Assembly: GCA_013140985.1 (NCBI GenBank)
Contig: JABFRU010000031.1
Coordinates: 1 to 52,843, forward strand
Reading direction: 5' to 3'
Source of the DNA: Chitinophagaceae bacterium
GTDB lineage: Bacteria; Bacteroidota; Bacteroidia; Chitinophagales; Chitinophagaceae
DNA: 52,843 nucleotides
Each line of letters opens with the position of its first letter. Within the stretch, counting starts at the first letter, position 1. Below are positions 50,423-52,843 of this stretch, one piece after another. Both the position numbers and the translations under genes were made by a program. Below the pieces are notes generated by a model that was given only the letters and a program-made list of their open reading frames with translations, ran no database searches and had not been told where the DNA came from.

Positions 50423-52089
50423 CAATGTTTAAAATGTCTCATGCCTGTTATCACCATTGCCAAATCATTTTCTTTACAATACCCGATTGAATCATTATCT
50501 CTTATCGAACCACCCGGTTGAATAAAAGCAGTGATACCGGCCTCATGCCCCATCTTCACACAGTCATTAAAAGGAAAGAAGGCATCGCTGGCCATTACAG
50601 CGCCGTTCAGATCAAAATTGAATTGCTTTGCCTTTTCAATGGCTTGACGGAGGGAATCGATACGGCTGGTTTGTCCGCAACCTTTACCGATAAGCTGTTT
50701 GTCTTTTATTAAAGCGATCGCATTAGATTTTAAATGCTTGCAGATAAGATTGGCAAAAATCAAGTCTTCTTTTTCTGCAGCAGTGGTTTCTCTGCCGCCA
50801 GCTTCTTTCCATTCTGTATAATTTCCGTCATCAGCGCCTTGTATCAATACTCCATTTAGTAATGAACGGTACATTTCTTGTTGTCTTGTGCCTTGTCCCT
50901 TGTGCCTTAGTAATATCCTGTTCTTCTTCGACCTCAAAACTGTCAACGCATCTTCATTAAAAGTCGGAGCGATCAATACTTCAAAGAAAATTTCATTAAT
51001 GGCATGAGCTGTGGCATTGTCAATTGTTCCGTTGCAAACCAGCACACCGCCAAAAGCACTTTCAGGATCACCGGCCAGTGCAGCATCCCAGCTTTCTTTT
51101 ATGGTTGAGCGTACAGCAACGCCGCATACATTTGTATGCTTGATGATGGCAAATACAGCCTCCCTGCCCTCCGTCGGAGAAGCCGCCCCAAGCCCCTCCG
51201 AAGGAGGGGTTTTAGAGTCTGCAAATTCAAAAAGTTTTTCTGATTGTACAGACTCCGAGGTTCCCCCTTGCGGGGGATTTAGGGGGGCCATATCTCTTAT
51301 CAACTGTATCGCAGCATCTACATCGACCAAATTATTATAAGAGAGTTCTTTGCCGTTCAATTTTTCAAATAAATTATCCAGGTTGCCATAGAAAACTGCT
51401 GATTGATGTGGATTCTCACCATATCGCAGCGGAACAGGGTTCGTAATGGATTCTAAAAAATATAATGATTCGGAAGGATTGAAATATTTGGCGATGGCTA
51501 CATCATAATGGGCCACCACTTCAAACGCTTTTGCAGCAAAATTCTTTCTTTGTTCGAGTGTTGTTTCTCCTTTTTGTTCTTTCAATAACTGTTCTAATGC
51601 TGCATAATCTTTTTTTGCAGCGATCACAACCACATCGGCAAAATTCTTGGCAGCGCCGCGGATCATAGAAGGCCCGCCGATATCTATTTTTTCGATGATC
51701 GCTTTTTCTTTTTCGTTTTCACCGCCTTGAAAGGCGGAATTATTCACTGTTTGCACAGTTTCTTCGAAAGGATACAGGTCAACGATCACAAGATCTATTT
51801 CAGGAATATTGTATTGTTTCATTTCCTCCACATGGCTGGCATCAGTTCTTTTACCAAGGATGCCGCCAAAAACAGAAGGGTGCAATGTTTTTACCCGGCC
51901 GCCCAGTATGGAAGGATAGGAGGTAAGCTCTTCCACCGGTATTACTTTTACCCCAAGCTTCTCAATAAATATTTGTGTACCGCCGGTAGAATAAATAGTA
52001 ATTCCCAGCTGGTCTAATTGTTTAATGATAGGCTCAAGCCCATCTTTGTAAAAAACAGAGATGAGGGCCGACTGGATTTTTTTGTTCAT
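50422..52089 (-). CDS. purH: Bifunctional AICAR transformylase / IMP cyclohydrolase
   Basis: 555 residues, catalysing the last two steps of IMP synthesis. The N-terminal MGS-like IMP cyclohydrolase (about 1-195; ISVFYKDGLEPII, YSTGGTQ, GGRVKTLHP) precedes the AICAR transformylase (about 200-555; LRYGENPHQSAVFYG, IIKHTNVCGVAV, DAFFPFND). Two extra segments are repeat-derived: about 44 residues between LIRDM and FAIIKHTN, and HKGQGTRQQ before RSLLNGV. A textbook promoter sits 42 bp upstream in the comEC gene. eamA follows, coupled by TGATG. Confidence 0.96.
   Translation of the reverse strand: MNKKIQSALISVFYKDGLEPIIKQLDQLGITIYSTGGTQIFIEKLGVKVIPVEELTSYPSILGGRVKTLHPSVFGGILGKRTDASHVEEMKQYNIPEIDLVIVDLYPFEETVQTVNNSAFQGGENEKEKAIIEKIDIGGPSMIRGAAKNFADVVVIAAKKDYAALEQLLKEQKGETTLEQRKNFAAKAFEVVAHYDVAIAKYFNPSESLYFLESITNPVPLRYGENPHQSAVFYGNLDNLFEKLNGKELSYNNLVDVDAAIQLIRDMAPLNPPQGGTSESVQSEKLFEFADSKTPPSEGLGAASPTEGREAVFAIIKHTNVCGVAVRSTIKESWDAALAGDPESAFGGVLVCNGTIDNATAHAINEIFFEVLIAPTFNEDALTVLRSKKNRILLRHKGQGTRQQEMYRSLLNGVLIQGADDGNYTEWKEAGGRETTAAEKEDLIFANLICKHLKSNAIALIKDKQLIGKGCGQTSRIDSLRQAIEKAKQFNFDLNGAVMASDAFFPFNDCVKMGHEAGITAFIQPGGSIRDNDSIGYCKENDLAMVITGMRHFKH
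50885..50905. repeat. 7-nt repeat arm (CTTGTGC family) inside purH
   Basis: CTTGTGC, CTTGTCC, CTTGTGC: three 7-nt units, 21 nt, read on the minus strand as part of HKGQGTRQQ in a loop of the transformylase domain. Confidence 0.9.
51166..51289. repeat. Repeat-derived insertion in purH (PPQGG/PPSEG type)
   Basis: GC-rich arms with CTCCGAAGGAGGGG and CCCCCTTGCGGGGG plus AGAGTC/GACTC ends. On the minus strand they encode LNPPQGGTSES, SKTPPSEGLGAASP and flanking residues, all absent from ordinary PurH. Such PPxGG-coding repeats occur widely in Bacteroidota. Confidence 0.85.
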
Positions 52090-52130
52090 AGATAAATGAG
52101 AGTTGAAGGCAAGCTGATCGCAGAGAAAGG

Positions 52131-52162
52131 CAAAGATAAGTTACCGAAGGTTCATCACAAAA
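52131..52162 (-). promoter_or_regulatory. purH promoter
   Basis: Reading leftward: TTTTG (52158-52162), exactly 19 bp, then TATCTTTG (52131-52138) followed by CC. It matches the Bacteroidota consensus TTTG-N19-TAnnTTTG in both boxes and spacing, about 42 bp upstream of the purH ATG and inside the 3' end of comEC. Confidence 0.72.
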
Positions 52163-52843
52163 GCGCCTTGTGTCGTCACATCATGCCAGGGGATTTTCAA
52201 CGAATCGCAATCTTTTTTCCAGTAAACAGTTTTCCATGATGACGCTGAGCCATCAAAGACAACCTGTTTGATATGTAGCGCAGCATCAAGCTTTGAAATA
52301 TAGATGCGGGGATTTTTTGAGATCACCAGCAGGTCGATAGCTGGTTTGTCTTCGGTTGGCAAAAAACCGATCGTTGAATCTATCAGCAAAATATTCTTAT
52401 TATTAAATGTAATATAGTTTGCCTGCTGTTGAAAATTGCTCAAAGAATCAACCGGTGTAATACGGAAAAAGATCCTTGTCGGTTTCAAATGAAAATTTCT
52501 GGCAAAATCATCAGCAATAAGATCGCTGTCACCTACAAACACATATTTTCTTTGATCAATAAAATCAATAGCCCTTTTCTGCGGCACATTATATACTATT
52601 ATTTTTTGTTGTCCATTTGCTTCTACAAAAGAATATGAACGTAATGCAGTGAAGCCAAGCAATCCTGACAGACCAACCAGTAACCCGTTTCTTGCTTTCT
52701 CTATCAGCCAATAACTGATACCTGCCGCAAAGACAATAAGTAGTCCTGCCTGCAAAAGACTTATTTGTAATCCATCCAATAAGGAAAAGCGAAGGGATTC
52801 AATTCTTTCTATCCATGTATTCATTACCCAGATCAGCCATTGC
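52141..52843 (-). CDS. comEC: ComEC/Rec2-family competence protein, C-terminal part (partial)
   Basis: The frame runs off the right edge without a start; 234 residues are visible. Upstream codons read QWLIWV then MNTWIERIESLRFSLLDG, a membrane-adjacent segment typical of the end of the ComEC competence domain. The rest has a transmembrane pair and a degenerate metallo-beta-lactamase-like domain (KIIVYNVPQKRAIDFI, YVFVGDSDL). ComEC is the inner-membrane DNA channel of natural transformation. Gene continues beyond 52843. Confidence 0.78.
   Translation of the reverse strand, partial: QWLIWVMNTWIERIESLRFSLLDGLQISLLQAGLLIVFAAGISYWLIEKARNGLLVGLSGLLGFTALRSYSFVEANGQQKIIVYNVPQKRAIDFIDQRKYVFVGDSDLIADDFARNFHLKPTRIFFRITPVDSLSNFQQQANYITFNNKNILLIDSTIGFLPTEDKPAIDLLVISKNPRIYISKLDAALHIKQVVFDGSASSWKTVYWKKDCDSLKIPWHDVTTQGAFVMNLR

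Noticed and set aside
50422-52089. PurH as a broken gene because of its odd middle segment
   Set aside because: Frame is intact through both insertions and all catalytic motifs are present.
1-52843. tRNA or rRNA genes, prophage or IS elements
   Set aside because: No CCA-ended cloverleaf, rRNA, transposase or integrase sequence seen.

Overview
The window looks like ordinary chromosome of a low-to-moderate GC Bacteroidota, most likely a member or relative of the Chitinophagaceae. The basis is the set of Bacteroidota marker families: gliding proteins GldE and GldD in the order mutY-ssb-gldE-gldD, a CarboxypepD_reg-like TonB receptor, a PSP1/RicT-type protein, DUF3109, YugP, and a 31-residue mS38-like basic protein. 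Genes lack Shine-Dalgarno sequences, and several are preceded by the Bacteroidota -7 box TAnnTTTG. I see no tRNA, rRNA, IS element, prophage or CRISPR array.

Layout. 1-5.7 kb: an LpxD-type acyltransferase, an SDR, a 3-hydroxyacyl-CoA dehydrogenase and small envelope proteins. 5.7-9.3 kb: a secreted protein of unknown function and an 833-residue NLR-like protein (TIR/DUF4062-like domain, NB-ARC NTPase, TPR repeats), the most defence-like gene in the window. 9.3-15.3 kb: pheS, a TonB receptor, a divergent arginase-fold protein and a PBP4-type lipoprotein. 15.4-19.3 kb: a large lipoprotein, an ECF sigma factor and a membrane-anchored protein with a barrel-like C-terminus, probably one regulatory unit. 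19.3-25.3 kb: mutL, a GH3/beta-lactamase-fold fusion and a YD-repeat-like protein. 25.3-33.1 kb: ricT and holB, a TylF-type methyltransferase, a glutathione peroxidase, a beta-helix lipoprotein, comF and radA. 33.5-41.4 kb: yugP, rng, the mS38-like gene, a TPR protein, HU, mutY, ssb, gldE and gldD. 41.4-52.8 kb: membrane and TPR proteins, DUF3109 plus LutB, a thioredoxin/TPR protein, a polysaccharide deacetylase, an EamA transporter, purH and the 3' part of comEC.

The most unusual feature is a set of about twenty short repetitive elements with different sequences but the same architecture: tandem units of exactly 7 nt (8 nt in two families). Between genes they form inverted repeats whose arms touch or include stop codons, sometimes running from stop to stop between convergent genes. 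Inside genes a single arm of about 21-42 nt lies in frame at domain linkers, surface loops or signal-peptide cores of pheS, holB, mutL, purH, ricT, gldD, the PBP4-type gene and the polysaccharide deacetylase. Three 7-nt units make 21 nt, so each array is read as a heptapeptide repeat (for example SNIKPQT). This resembles the heptanucleotide STRR repeats known from cyanobacteria, but I know of no named counterpart in this phylum.
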